Source of the DNA: Angiostrongylus vasorum
Lineage: Eukaryota; Nematoda; Chromadorea; Rhabditida; Metastrongylidae
Reading direction: 5' to 3'
Assembly (NCBI GenBank): GCA_018806985.1
Contig: JADANN010000273.1
Coordinates: 744,001-808,000 of the forward strand
DNA: 64,000 nt
Made by a program: the position numbers and the translations under genes. Positions 11,201 to 23,782 of the stretch are shown here, one piece after another. Within the stretch, counting starts at the first letter, position 1, and each line of letters opens with the position of its first letter. The notes beneath the pieces were generated by a model. That model saw nothing but the letters and a program-made list of their open reading frames with translations, ran no database searches and had not been told where the DNA came from.

Positions 11201-14200
11201 ATGAGAAAAATGACTTCACTGGCTTGGAAATAAAGCCAGATTTTCACTGGACATTGTTTTATACGAATATTTTAAAAGACCTTTTATATGTTAGATGTCA
11301 ACGTAATGCAAAGGGAACATGCTGACATATGAACACCTTTACACATGTCTCTTCTTCCGATTTAGACACAGCATGACAAAGCTAAGCAAAATATTATCAG
11401 GATGGAGATGATTCTCGTTCACTGGTGCACTTCGTACTACGTTCTTAGATGGATAAAACTGAACCACATCCTGATTTTCTAGCTGTGTATACAGTCAGTA
11501 TGTAATCAGAGTTTACAGTGGTTACATTTTTCGATATTCTTTCATGACGTGCTTGCGTCTTAAAAAGCTCTTTTATAACACCAAACGGTTCGCATATGGA
11601 ATTAAGCCCTGCAAATTTAAGGCATTCTAGAACAGCCATCGTGGAAGATGCTTCGCTGGCATGTATTTTTGCTCGTGTAACTGTACAATGATCCCTGCGT
11701 GCATAATGAGCGCTTTGTCTGATGATTCAAGCAGAAGATGCTAGAGGATGGTTGTCTTGGCCTCACTGGCACTCACTGATGTAGATCGATGTTCACCACT
11801 GACTACAGTTGCGAGCTACAGGCCTTGCTACCCGTCTTAAAACAGTCAACATTTTCAGCATTGAACCTACAACGTTCGGTCCTACTTTATAGTCAATGCT
11901 CCCCAGTCCATACGTAAACACACATGGTTATATCAATCTCGCGCGAAGATATGTTGTGTAGATACTATCATCTTCCGTCACCAGCCTTGACCTTGTGCAG
12001 ACGGGTGTTCCAGAGCTGCACCTGTGCGAATGTGTAGCCCACTTGTCCTCCATATAACAATAACTCAAGAGAGAGCGTTGTACAAGGATTCAAACATTTC
12101 AACTTCATTAGACTTCAAAGTATATTTGATCCTAAAACCAATTTACCGAGATTTTGATAGAACAGTTTTACAAGAAGAAATAGACATTTTTTTGGCTTTT
12201 TTTATTCATCTTTCGACTCATCGCTATTCGACAGTCTGTTCGATCATGTTGTTGCCCCTTCTGTGCGAATCAAAAGCTTTCTCAACCAGATCAATCCTGA
12301 ATATCATTGTTTATAGTCTATGTGTATAGAATTTGGAGTGATAAAAAGTTAGAAGGTTTTCGTACCCCAATTCAATGGGATAGTCTGCTTCCAGCTAAGA
12401 TTGTGCGCTGCCCGCAAAACGAGTAATTACTTGGTGAGGTCAGCAATAGACACGGCGTCCTTGGGTGCAGTGAGTCTGACCTCTTACGGGACCATAACAG
12501 GAAGCCGCTACAATTAGGCTATGCAAACAGCAGTCGCGAGGGATCGTCGCCGAACGATGTGGGCGGACATCTGCATTGCGCAACAGGGTGAATCAAGTTG
12601 AACGAGCTGTACAGTATACGAAAATCCTTGAAAATCCACCGATAATCTAAACCTACATGAACATTTCATCACCTTATTGGTTTTGAAGAAATCTACGAAA
12701 AAATAACATGGAAGAGAACAGACATGTTTTTCACAAGCGTGATCATGAGCTTTCACTCTGGAAATCTCTAAGGAAGCACAAACTGTGATTGATGATTGCA
12801 TGCAATGCTTTATATCAGCAAAAAGTCCAAGCTTCTCCTTGAAACCACATCTGGCATACAGCAACCTTTCCAGTTCTTTTTGTTCCATTGAAATAAAACT
12901 TAAATGGAAATGCTCAAATACGTTATAGGCCTTGCACACTTCTTTGAAAATGAAATGTTTGGCATGAGAATGCCGAGAACTTGTTAGGCTGGCACCAGAC
13001 AAGAGCTAGTAGGATAAAAGTGCTAAAATAAATATCAGTTACTAGTTTTCCTGTGGTGTCATGAAGTTGTTCACGAATATGTGTATAAAAGTATACTTTC
13101 AGCACTGTTTTCTTTCTCATGAAAATGACAGTTAATCTTTGACCAGTCGCTGCCTTTAAGCTTTCCGAGCTAACTTACAAAGAATATAGTTTTTAAGCCA
13201 ACACGATACAGTACCCTTTCATACAGCCTAATAGGCTACACAAACAACACGCGCGAAACAGCTATTAGGAGCACAAATAGTAGTGGATAAGCTGGCTTGG
13301 AAAAGGGCACTGTAAGCAAACAGAACGTGGCAGAACCTTCAATCTTTTCACACTTTCAAGACTGGATGGTTCATTTGAAAGTGTGTAATTCTCCATGCAA
13401 GGACAAGAGCTGGAAGAACAAATCCGAGCTGAGTAGAGCGGAATGGCGGCCAGTTATCATTCTCCGCCACCCTGTTGTATTGCCGTGCCAAGCGACAGTC
13501 CTGCGCTTTCGGCTAGTGACTAGCGCTATCACAATAACCAGTTTTGTGCAAGGCGGAAGCTCACCTAATGGACGATGCTGAACATGTGGAAGAGAAAGAA
13601 GATGCGTATACAAGACAAAATAGAATCATCTACAGAAAAGAACATCTCAAACATTGGAGACCCCCTATTAAAGAGAAAATTAGAGAATGCAGCAAATTTT
13701 GTTTTTTAGGAAACAAAGTGTATTTATGGTCGCTTCCCTACTACATTATTCGTTGAAGGCATAGAAAATCAAACATAAATACATATAAAAAATCGCACAA
13801 CGATAAATTGGATGGCGAGAATATAAAGAAAAAGACATCCTTACCAAAATGTACAAAGAATTCTTGGTTGTTCATGTTATCAATGGACACTCACTTGAAA
13901 TCTCCTGGTTGCACTGAGTGCAAGTGTAACTCTTGAAATGGGCCTGCATTCGATGCCTGCTCAGCGAGGAAGAATGGCAGAAGATTTTTCCACACACAGA
14001 ACATGGAAACTGTCCTGAAAAAGTAGTTTAGAATCTTCAACACTCACATTTTGTTGATGTTGACTGTTTCCCTCAAAACAAACAGAAGTCAATCGTTAAC
14101 AGCATTTAAACCACTTTGGAATAATTTGTGCTGCAAGAATGTGTAATTCGTTGAGCTCCTTTGGAACTCCCTCCTCCTCGAACGCTCTCGATCACATAGT

Positions 14201-14323
14201 ATTTTTCAAACAATAATGTGGCTTACATGGGTTTCAACAGACGCTTCGGATAAAAGAAAGCTACATGTATCATATGCACCCACCTTTTAGATCTGGCCGT
14301 TTTAACTCGGCTCTATACGGCAT
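8224..14323 (-). CDS. C2H2 zinc-finger protein with Asn-rich and coiled-coil regions
   Basis: Six minus-strand coding exons keep frame: 14284-14323 (start; exon acceptor at 14328), 13895-14014, 10114-10863, 9845-9903, 8481-8612, 8224-8412 (stop TAA). The total is 1290 nt, 429 residues. The finger region spans exons 2-3: FPCSVCGKIF with SLSRHRMQAH, then YTCTQC with LRSHMFRIH, then FMCRCCNWAF with SLHIHMQ. A run of Asn codons follows (polymorphic AAC/AAT repeat), then SPIDLTSLS, which fits the PxDL[ST] CtBP-binding motif, and an acidic stretch. The last exon encodes a Glu/Lys/Leu-rich coiled coil. Junctions before and after exon 3 restore finger spacing exactly, which supports them strongly. 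The donor of exon 3 (gtcaga) is weak, so the join to the last three exons is less certain; without it the protein stops at 10100. Likely a nuclear transcription regulator. The start could lie further upstream. Confidence 0.8.
8684..8921 (-). repeat. tRNA-derived SINE-like repeat, copy 2
   Basis: Diverged minus-strand copy in the intron between the last 8481-8612 and 9845-9903 exons of the zinc-finger gene. Head boxes are poor, but the 'ggttcgatctt' region (minus reading) and the tail 'gattgatc' are recognisable. Confidence 0.6.
9220..9465 (+). repeat. Second tRNA-like repeat family, copy 1
   Basis: Contains GGTTTGAACCC (B-box like), preceded about 35-40 bp earlier by a degenerate A-box 'gtgacgcaatgc'. 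It continues with 'tttgtctgagaaatgctat' and ends in 'ggcattcaacgacattcatgaag'. The copy at 43435-43660 shares the head type, the 'TTGTCTGGGTAAA' block and the 'agcattcaacgacaatcgtga' tail. I infer an independent tRNA-derived SINE family. Confidence 0.45.
10498..10585. repeat. Trinucleotide repeat encoding poly-Asn
   Basis: An (AAC/AAT) run on the minus strand, inside the large exon of the zinc-finger gene, encodes about 25 nearly uninterrupted Asn residues. The mixture of AAC and AAT codons suggests age plus slippage. The opposite-strand poly-Leu frame is a shadow. Confidence 0.85.
12514..13002 (-). other. Cys-rich open frame nested in a zinc-finger gene intron
   Basis: An open frame of 162 codons lies in the long intron between 13895 and 10863. 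Its first half is hydrophilic with spaced cysteines (EVCKAY, YARCGF, IKHCMQ, ITVCAS, HACEKHVC), like nematode secreted Cys-rich proteins. Just upstream, in another frame (about 13024-12990), TFILLALVWC looks like a signal-peptide core preceded by the acceptor-like TATTTTAG. Joining the two needs an unproven short intron or a frameshift. I do not recognise the family; it may be a pseudogene. Confidence 0.28.
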
Positions 14324-14723
14324 TCTATCTGTAAATACAGTATTACGAGACTTGGCAAAATTGTTAGCGTGGTGAAGTAGATGAAGAGATAATGGGGAGA
14401 ACGTGATATGGAGAAGAAAAATGGACCAAAAATAATGAAAGGTGAGGAGCTGTGTTAATCATGTGTTGGGGCAGGAAGTTTGAATGAAGAGAAGAAGGAA
14501 GGGAAGTGAGGGAACGTGTTGGAGAAAGAAGCACGAACGAAAACGTTAAGGAGAGCTCGAATGAGGGTGTGAAAGGCAGATAAAATGTGTAACACAGACA
14601 CGAATAATAGCCAATGAGGAGACAGGAAAGCGCAACAAACACCGAGCGCAGCCCGTTTACTGTCAATAAGCTGGTCGGCGTACGGTAGCTTGAGAGCAGT
14701 TTGAGCACCACCTCGACACACCC

Positions 14724-14966
14724 TTACCTATTCAAACGGTAGCCTTCCATGCTACGTAGGCTGCCAGTAAACACGCTCAAATAGGACGGTGTGAACTTAT
14801 CTGTGCTACCTAGACTGCCGGAAAACATTCTCAAGTAGAATGATGAGAAATGAGCAGCAGCTGGGTGAACGTCCATCGATTCACTGAAATGACAACGACC
14901 GCCGCCACCACCACCAGCATCAGGCCACGTAACAACATCAGCTCTCGCATCGTCACATGGATGCAC
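14724..14966 (-). other. Possible upstream exon of the zinc-finger gene
   Basis: An 80-codon open frame with a Gly run and the internally repeated pattern MFSGSLGSTDKF / VFTGSLRSMEGY, ending at a good donor (AATAG|gtaagg). It lies 400 bp upstream of the exon at 14284-14328 in the same direction. Its phase (2) does not match that exon, which needs phase 1. So it is either a 5' untranslated exon, is joined through an unseen exon, or is chance. Confidence 0.25.
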
Positions 14967-15771
14967 TAATGCTTACTGTACGTGCGACTGCCAACGCTCG
15001 CACATCACAGGTAATGCTTCAGAAATGGTCAGAACTCGTTTTTTGCCGGCATGGAGCAACACAGTGACAAGAATTGTGGAGAACGCTGGAAAGTATTAAT
15101 TGATCATGACATGCCAACTTTTGTACAGTAATCATGTGTACTTTATGCTGAACATCCGGAGCTCTGAAGCTATCAAAAGCGGATGGCAGCAGCATGATGC
15201 TGAACTGAATACCATGTAAAATCGCTGGCGCTTCACTGCGAGCATGGCATCGAGTGAAAACAACTTGTCGCGGCTTACGATCGATCGCGTCAATGAGCTA
15301 CAATAACAACATAACACGTCGGTAATCTCTCACAAACACTTTCCAAAGCCACGAAAGTCGGTTGAGCAACATTGACGATAATCTTCTGCGCAAGTTGATT
15401 GATAATGTAGACCTATGAAATAGAGATTAAGTAGAAAACGTAGTTCAATATTAACTGGACACAAGAGAAGAACCGCAAGAAGATAGTAAAATAAAGCTTT
15501 CAAATGGGACGAAATTCGTTTCGATCGGCTTGAGCAAGGAGATTCGAGAGGGCCGATGCGACCACCCTCAAAGGGACCGTCAATTCGTCGACTCTGTCGA
15601 AACTGAGCACGACGTTCGAGACGTGTTACAGTAGAAACCGTGATGAATGCACTGATCTCACAATGAATTATGGCCACATTGCAATGGTTTTTAAGTCACT
15701 CTGCTTTTTTATAGTTTGCCCATGTAATATTAGACAGGTACAATTTACATATACATGTGTATACATGCATG

Positions 15772-15815
<44 letters not shown>

Positions 15816-18800
15816 CAAGTATACATGTACGTAGAATTTTGAGAAATGCAACACAATGTCGTACAAGCTATTTCACGGAAAACGGATGATTCTCGCCAAA
15901 AGATAAATGATCGCAAAAGATTAGGTGCCGGCAACGACAAAAAAGGGAAGAGAAATTTCGGACACGTAAAGGATACTAAGATTTAGATAAAGGTAGGAAG
16001 ATAGCAGGTTTGAACATAAAGGTAATCAGGAGTCATGCAATCAGATGACGGGATCAATAGCAGCGAACCGGTGCCAGGTTTCGGCAATACCAGTTTTCAG
16101 AAACTTGCGTGATGATGGCGATTATCATATTAAATCGACGAATTACCCAATCTTGCTGTGCTTACTCTTGGGTTGTTTCTGCAATTTTTGTGCTATCCAT
16201 TATATATTTAGTTCTAAGCTGATCCTGCATAAAAAATGGTGATAACGCATGTGGTTTACAATTAATTGCAAAAAACACTATAACGAGACTGGTCACTGCT
16301 CGAGACAAATACATGGTCGCGGAGAATGTCGGCACGCTAATGAGGACTAGTGGCTCTCACTCAGAGCCGGCCTTGGCCCAATGCCCGTACAATAGCCTCT
16401 CACGTTTGCCCCACCCAATCAGAATCTTCCGACTTCTCACGGACAGATCTAAGGGTACTGTGAAAGCTTCAGTGGATGTGGAAGATGAGGGTACTACCAC
16501 ACCGCTACAACAACAGTGATCAACTTACCTATACCAGTCCAACAAGTAAATCCAGAAGTTATCTATGAACGTTGCTGTTTTTTAAAAAGCAGACAGGAGG
16601 CATTAATTATGTGAATACGTAGTGCGACGCGATTTACTTGATGATCTTGCAGAGTAGAGGTTTAAATCTTAGAAGAAAAAAACAACCGCATGATTCTTCA
16701 GATTGTTGAAAAGCGTACTGTTAGCATTGAAGAGAAGTCTGAGGAGGTGTTCAGCAACAATATAGAAACAAGAAAAAATTCCGCGATCTTAACACTTTTC
16801 AGATCCAGTTCAGTATAAAATTAACATTATTTAAAACCATAACCTTTGATCTTTCGTCATGAGAAGGAAACTGTTCTCGAACAGTTCCATAGGAGGCGGT
16901 GTTTACATGTTCGAACATGGCAAGAATTTTCTAAGCTGTTACTAGCATGTTTTCTACGAACTCAACTGCCACTGAAAACTATTCATCGTATATTGGGCCA
17001 CGATGTTTTTGCATGCGGTCTAATAGCTGAAGTGGGTTGCTACTAAGAGTAACAAAATGGCATTTTTTTTATTCAAAAGCATAAAACATCAGTAGGTAGA
17101 AGGCCTGCGCAATGGAATTCAATTATTCTCCGTCAAAAAAATCCACATAGCCTGCTCATTGTGTAATACAAAAAATAACTATTAGTTCTTCTATCATATG
17201 GAAAGGAAATGTGGACGATGAATTTTCAGTGTATCACAGCAATGAATTAAGCTCCTTGCTCCGAACTTCTTGGGTGTATAAAATGGATACAGTGAATTGT
17301 TAGTGGTTCTTTATACCGCGCTTGAAAAACAAAAAACTCACCATCCCGCTAAACTAACACTTGTTTTATTCGAAAATGTAACTTTAATGTGAAAAAAGTA
17401 GGCGAACTCATTATTTATACGGAATTTCAAAACAATATCTTATGTCTTGGTTGCGGTGTTTTAAACCTCAAGCTTCTATGTGTTGGCAAAAAAACTTAGA
17501 GAAACTGGTTAATCTGAAAGAACAAACGGAAATCACTTTGTGGTATCATCCCCGTTGTAGATGGGAATCGTGCCTGGTGATCATTAACAGCTCGCGTTTT
17601 TGTATGACGAAGTTCAGTGACTTCATGTGTGTTTTCTTCGCCCGAGCAATCGATTCCAAAATGTTAACTCGGAAGGTTCCGCATATATGGCAGATAGAAG
17701 TGAGGCAGAGAGAAATTACGATTGTATGTGTTAGCGGCACATGGGAACCGGTTTTCAGAAATTCGCTCCACGCATTAGCCTTCTGTACGAACGTCCGTCT
17801 GCCGCCCGTTTCTAGTGTCTACAGTCCGTCGTTTGATAGCTCAAGCGGTGGTGTTTTGTATGAAAGTCAGAAGGGTCGTCATGTGCTCGTACTTCTCAGC
17901 TAACGAAAACCGGACTCTGAAAAAAAAGCCCATCAGCACGCCACACAATTTCGCAGCAGCCTCACCACAAACGCAATATTTGGAAGGTATTCAGAGAGGG
18001 AGTGGACGTTGCATCGTTAAAACTAATGCGGTCCACCCTACTTGGACTAATTGTGAGAAAATAGTTCTGACTCATTTTCGCCACAGAAAAAAAAGCTATA
18101 ATAATAAGTCCATGAACCTAATATTCTACTCTTTGGAATTGTTGTAGACAATGTCGATCAGTCCAAAAGTTCTGATTCCAAAGATTCAAGTTTCACTGAT
18201 GGAAACAAGAATGACATTCTGAACGCATAGTTCTCGCAACCGTATTCGAAATAAAGCCGATGGAAAGTGAGCAGATGAAAGGGCACAAAATGGCTAGAAG
18301 AATCTAAATGCACAAAGCAGAATAGTTCAGAGGATTGGATAACAGGAAGGAGAAATTATCTTCACATTTTTGCTGATGTTGAAAAGAATGATGTTTTCAA
18401 ACCAAACACTTTCTTTTACCGTTTACACGTGGCAGTCAACATGCCTTCATACATAAAATATTGTAAAATGGACAAGAAATATTGCAGAAACACTTCATAA
18501 TTCTTAGATTTCCCATTTCATTTCATGGCTTGAAGATTTGCCATAGAAACCCATATAATAATTTCTTGTCGGAAACCTTACAATAATAACCATATTTAAA
18601 GGTGATAGCTGTTGCGGCTATGTGTAATGGGACCATCAAAGATAACATCTGAAGAAATCCCGTACTGCATGTTTGACTTACATCTAAGGTACAACCCAGT
18701 GAGAGTGCTATTCTTAAATCGTTCAACTTTTTCGAATACAGAGTTCTTTGTGATCATAAAAAATTAGCGGATGGCTGTTATACAAAAACAGATCCTAAAG

Positions 18801-19468
18801 AGGTCACTTATTTTTTACCCTGGTCTATTATTAGCGTTTTTTGCCTTCATTTAATATTGTGCCTATAGCCGACAGTACGATAGTAGTCTAATGGGCGGCC
18901 TTGCATTAGTGTCCTTCGAAGATGTTGCCAAACCTTAGAGAATGTAGATGTGCGTATGCAGATACACTCTGGAGCGAAGGAATGAGAGATATGCCGAATG
19001 AATGAATAGCATGGGGGTCAACGAGACTCGTGCCTTCAATTGACTCCATCTCCATGTGGATGCTGGGGCAGCGTGAGGCTAATAAGCACACCGTCATTAT
19101 TACGCGACTCGACTGTTAAACATCTCAGCAAACACAGTCGAATATTGAATACTGTTTCCAAAGAATTGGGATACTATACAGCATCGCTAAGTCGGGCTGA
19201 ATTCAGACGGAGTAGGAAAAAATGGAAACGACAACGGAATGAAAAGTTTTGTGTCATTTCTCAACCACTCAACAATGAGAACACAGGCCATGAGAACGGA
19301 ATAATCTCTTTGAGGATTTATAATCGTTATGTGTTTCTGCAAGACGGCTTTATTCCATTTTGGTACGTGCTGCTTTGCGTGCTGGTTGTTCAATCATTTT
19401 GAAATGGGTTCGTGTTAAGCGCAACATCTTTGTTGGTGCCATAACGTTACCTCTAGTTATTCCATTTG
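14967..19468. other. Gene-poor stretch
   Basis: No gene can be supported. It contains a TA microsatellite (15774-15811). A minus-strand frame at 17546-17740 has a CHIC motif but no complete zinc finger or convincing splice sites. Plus-strand frames at 17442-18147 look non-coding. Confidence 0.4.
15774..15811. repeat. (TA)n microsatellite
   Basis: About 19 uninterrupted TA units. Confidence 0.95.

Positions 19469-19515
<47 letters not shown>
19469..19515. repeat. (TA)n microsatellite
   Basis: TA tract with one C interruption. It lies at the edge of the SINE-like copy at 19533-19797, and a second tract (19831-19867) lies beyond the other end, so the copy is bracketed by TA tracts. Confidence 0.9.
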
Positions 19516-19518
<3 letters not shown>

Positions 19519-19532
19519 TAAAGGATAAAGTT

Positions 19533-19797
19533 CTAGGCGTTGATCAATCCCTGAGGGACGCGACATGCATTCGACTTCACTAAGCATCGTTTGGAGGTGA
19601 CTGAATGCATATCTAGCCTGTACAATGACTCGCGGTAGCCTACCGATGTATCGAGTCACTGCTGCTATCCTCTCAGACAATTCAGGTACCAATTTTCCAA
19701 CCTGGGATGGATGTAAGGCTCCGTGGGCCATGGTAGCTGGGATCGATTCCTCGTGTGTGTTGCATGACGCCTCCGAACACTGCACCACACGCGCCCT
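19533..19797 (-). repeat. tRNA-derived SINE-like repeat, copy 3
   Basis: Well-preserved minus-strand copy. The minus reading has the head 'gcgcgtgtggtgcagtg', a B-box-like GGAATCGATCCC region and the family tail 'gggattgatcaacgcc'. It is flanked by TA microsatellites on both sides. Confidence 0.78.
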
Positions 19798-19828
19798 ATA
19801 TACGCATATATACATGTATTTGTATGTA

Positions 19829-19830
<2 letters not shown>

Positions 19831-19867
<37 letters not shown>
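19831..19867. repeat. (TA)n microsatellite
   Basis: About 18 TA units, beyond the tRNA-like end of the SINE copy. Confidence 0.95.
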
Positions 19868-19871
<4 letters not shown>

Positions 19872-20232
19872 ATGCAAATAAATTTTGTCTCATTAATGTA
19901 ATAGCTAGGAATCCTTCGCACATTTTAGGCACTAAGAATTCATAAATGCATGCGTAATTCTTACAAGGGATCCACTGCCCTTAAAGGCTCCAAGGAAAAA
20001 GCCGGATACAAAAAGGTGCGGTAGAAATGGATCGACAACGTCTTGGATTTCTATGCGCTATTAAAATTTCTAACTTTGTACCCATCACTCCCAATATTTC
20101 TGTCTCCTTGTTTAAAAAGGTGGAAATACGAATTCCGTTTTTCAGCCAATTTTTTCTGCGTCTTTAACTTACTTGGACAGTACCAGCTGTACAGAGTTTA
20201 CATGGATAAGCAGTGCACCCCTCATACTTCAG

Positions 20233-21173
20233 AGATTGTTTTGAGGTTTGCATTGAGGTCATGCGTGATCACAACGCGCTCCACCGCGGTCCACTTTTTC
20301 TTCTATATTTTATTCAAAACGTCTTCAAAACTTCCCGCGCTGATGTTTCAGACGCCTTGGCAAGGAGAGCTACTTTCATTTCAAAATCTTCTTCATTTTG
20401 CCTTTGTGCCCCTTGCGGACCCAGTCGAGTATGAAGAGCTCAAAAGCGATGATCCAAGTGAACTTAACGAGAGTGTTTTGAAGTGTCTCCGATATTGAGA
20501 ATCGGCCTAGCTAACTGTCTGTAACATAAAAAAAAGACCTGCAAATGTTTATCATACAAGACTAAAGCGATGCACTCTGTAAGAAGTAGGTGCACAGGTG
20601 TTTAGTTAAATAACTTCGTTTTATTTAACTAAATATCAAATAGTTTGCTTGCGATTTTATTTTATATTTCATTATATTATTTTATTTCACGATTTCGGAA
20701 AATGGGACTATTTAACTATTTTTCGTTTTTTAATCTTATTTTCATTCTGAGTTTTTGGAAACTCAAATCTTCAGCACCAACTAAATGCAAATTTCATGGT
20801 TTCCAGGACAACCGTCCGAAGTGCAAATACCAGCGATGTACTCCCGGTCGCACTGATGTGAACGAAGACAGAGCTCACGGAAAACAACGAAGCCAGAAGG
20901 CAGAAAAAATGAAAAACGGTCAACAGTCTGCAATCACATGTTGTAGTAAATATGTATTTCTTCCATTGCTAATGTGTTATCATTTTGAAGGTGTTTTACC
21001 GTTTGACACTTTTTCTAACACTTAGTTTACAATGCATTTACGCTGGTCGAAATGAGTTCTCAAGGAACAAAAATCGTATCATTTTGCCTCATGAGTTGAA
21101 ACTTCGACACAGTTTCGTGGAGGCAGCTCAAGATGGCATTAACGCATTTATGATCATTCTAGCTTTTCGATAA
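20233..21173 (+). CDS. Candidate three-exon gene of unknown function
   Basis: Three plus-strand exons keep frame: 20233-20428 (acceptor cttcag, donor gtatga), 20775-20857 (acceptor cttcag, donor gtgaac) and 21026-21173 (acceptor cttag, stop TAA). The first exon encodes a hydrophobic/amphipathic stretch (DCFEVCIEVMRDHNALHRGP then LFLLYFIQNVFKT) and ends Cys-rich (FCLCAPCG). The last ends EAAQDGINAFMIILAFR. The first exon needs an upstream exon ending in phase 2, which I did not find. An overlapping open frame (20043-20498) runs unspliced through the first exon and is an alternative. I recognise no family. Confidence 0.33.
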
Positions 21174-21192
21174 CTATTAAATTTTACAAGAG

Positions 21193-21460
21193 GCGCGTGT
21201 GGTGCAGTGGTCGGAGACGCCCTGCAACACACACGTGGAATCAATTCCCTGCACCTATGGCCCACCAAGCCTTCCATCTGTTCGGGGTTGGCAAATTGGT
21301 ACCAGACTTGTCTGGAAGGATAGTAGCACTGGCTCGATACATCGGTAGACAACCGCGAGTCATTGTAAAGGCCAGATATGCATTCAATCACCCCCCAAAC
21401 GATGCTTAATGAAGTCGAGCGCGTGGCACATTCTTCAGGGATTGCCGCCGAGAGCTTTTA
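21193..21460 (+). repeat. tRNA-derived SINE-like repeat, copy 4
   Basis: Plus-strand copy beginning GCGCGTGTGGTGCAGTGG (A-box region), then GTGGAATCAATTCC (B-box region) ~35 bp later, as in a tRNA. The body has 'aaattggtaccagacttgtc' and the tail is 'cagggattgccgcc'. Confidence 0.8.
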
Positions 21461-23782
21461 ATCCTCTTATTAACTTTTACAGTAGTTGAGCAATTGAGGA
21501 GTTGAGTGCTTCGTAGAATTCAAGACAAGATTTTCTTCATCGCTTCAAAGAAATATGTAAAGTTTTTAAAGTGCTCTTGTACCTTCCAATTTCCCTCAAG
21601 TTCAGATTTTTTAAACAAAACGAGTTCAAAATTTGAAAGTTTAAAGTGCAATGCCGGCTGCCATTAATATCAACGATATATCAAGGTAAAGATATTTACT
21701 CACATGTCCTGTAGAACGAAATTCTACTTGTTCAGTTACTATGTTTGGCAAAATAATACCATCAATGAAGGAAAACGAAGAATAAGTCTTGCGAGTTCCA
21801 AAAAAATCATGATTTCGTTTTACTGGAATAAGAAAAGCTTGCTCTTGGTTGAGAAAGATCTATGGATTCCAGTGCTAGTTGTTCAAATTAATAAAGTTTA
21901 CTGTAAGGTCTGTTGGTTTAAAATCAAAAATAGGCATTACTTTCGTTCCGCGTAAAACATGCATGATTCAAGCGGTTACGAATATGTTAAAGCATGTGCC
22001 AGGAGATTTCCTATGAGCGAAATGCACAGATGACTCGAAATGCCTCACATCAAAAATATGAGCATTCATGATGCTGAAAGTTGTGGCTGACCACCGCCGA
22101 CAACCATTCTTAAGTGATAAACAAGGCCTTCTTCCTAAAAAACCATTTGAAGGACAAAAAAAGTCATTTTGAACAATACTTGTTAAGTGAGGGCCACATG
22201 AATTTAGCGGAGATGGTGTCGTCGTCATTAAATCTGGGCTGCGCTTTTTTTGCGCAATGATGGCGAACTATTTCTCGAATGCATTGCGATTTGCTAGAAA
22301 AACCACTTTACCTGAAAACTGATGATGTTAAAGACCAATCGAAACTCCTGAATACTTTCTAACGCGAAATTTTCACCAAAGAATTATATGGTACTTTTCG
22401 GTGGTCCACTGCGGGATGATTCAACTTTCCGAATCCTGACGAGATGGTCATAGCGAGAAGCATAATCACGTGATCAGTAAATTTCAGGGTGTTCATTGAG
22501 CTTTGACGAATAGAATGCGACCAATCCCTTCAATAGGACAACTCTCGATCACAACGGTGCACAAGTCGAACAAAGTAGACCACAGAACTCTCCCTCACTT
22601 AACACATCTGCCTGAATTCTTGTCCTGGGACTACCACATTTTCAGGCACTTCGACGTTTAGTTTCAAGGAAAAATTTTCAAAGTTCATTTAGCTGGCTAA
22701 TAAGCGATCAAATAAGTCGTCCTTCCCATCGTTTCAAGATTTAGATTTGATGAAGCAAATGAACTTTTATCTTGGGACTTGTAACGTATGGGCAGAAGTG
22801 TTGTGTGTTGTGACCTCTGCAATTAGTTACCATTTATGAAATTTGTGTGATGTCGTCCAAAACCTGCCATTAATTTCGAAGTTACCTAGCTATTCGGATA
22901 ACATTGTACTTCCGTTAAAAACCACACATACAAAGCCAAAATGGGCGAAAACTCACCAATCACGGAAGAAAAGCACGTAATTTAAAAACGATTTTGCTCT
23001 CTAGACGCTATATCAGTGAATGAACCTGAATCTGCCAAACTCTAAGGAGAGGCGCTTTCAGTTTGAACAACGGTACATGTTTTAATAAAACGAAAAGCAG
23101 AGAAGATATGACTTTGGTAAATTCTTTGCTAAACATAGTCCAGTAAATAAAGATGAGTACAGTATGACACACAGCGGCCGCAATTTACCTTTTTGAAGAA
23201 TAGTAATCAGATTTCACAGAAATGAAAAGCCGCTTTAATTCACTATCATCACCCATCACGCAAATTTATTAACTTCTCTTTTCCATGAAAAAAAATCAGT
23301 TGTTGTGGAAATCCCTTTTGCATCAATCAATCATGGCAGCATTGCTCAGATTTCATACGGTAGTCGGTAGATGTTTTTGGATTCAGTCTTTAGATTATTA
23401 TAATTCGGTAATTTGCATTATCCGTTCGAAATTTTTTCTTCCTTTGGTGCTTTTCAATCACTCTGTTTGATATCTCGCAGGCACAGGCCAACTTTTGTAA
23501 GCCCGGAAGAAGCTTTTCTCAAAGAAATCTGATAACAATTCGTCGATGCCACATGGATGGAGTGCATGGTTGGGCTGTACGAAGAAGGTCGAGTGAGCAT
23601 TATAGGACCACGTCCAAGCATAAAATTACATTGGTTCCGTGTTTGATCTTCGGTTACGCTAAGTTTAAAAAAGAAAGATCAATAATATCAATAATTCACA
23701 AGTTTAATAGCTTTTTTAAAAAACCTATGACATAGATCTTAACCTTTTTATTAAGTGCCTATTCTTTTTAATGGCAGGGTAG
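21461..23782. other. Gene-poor stretch
   Basis: About 2.3 kb where I see no gene, repeat family or RNA I can support. The frame at 21968-22228 (minus) has no spliceable context. Confidence 0.4.

Noticed and set aside
13544..13756. Charged plus-strand frame as a gene
   Set aside because: No motif, no supporting splice sites, and it lies in the intron of an opposite-strand gene.
17546..17740. Minus-strand frame with CHIC motif as a zinc-finger exon
   Set aside because: Second half of a C2H2 finger is not at proper spacing and no clear acceptor/donor pair frames it.
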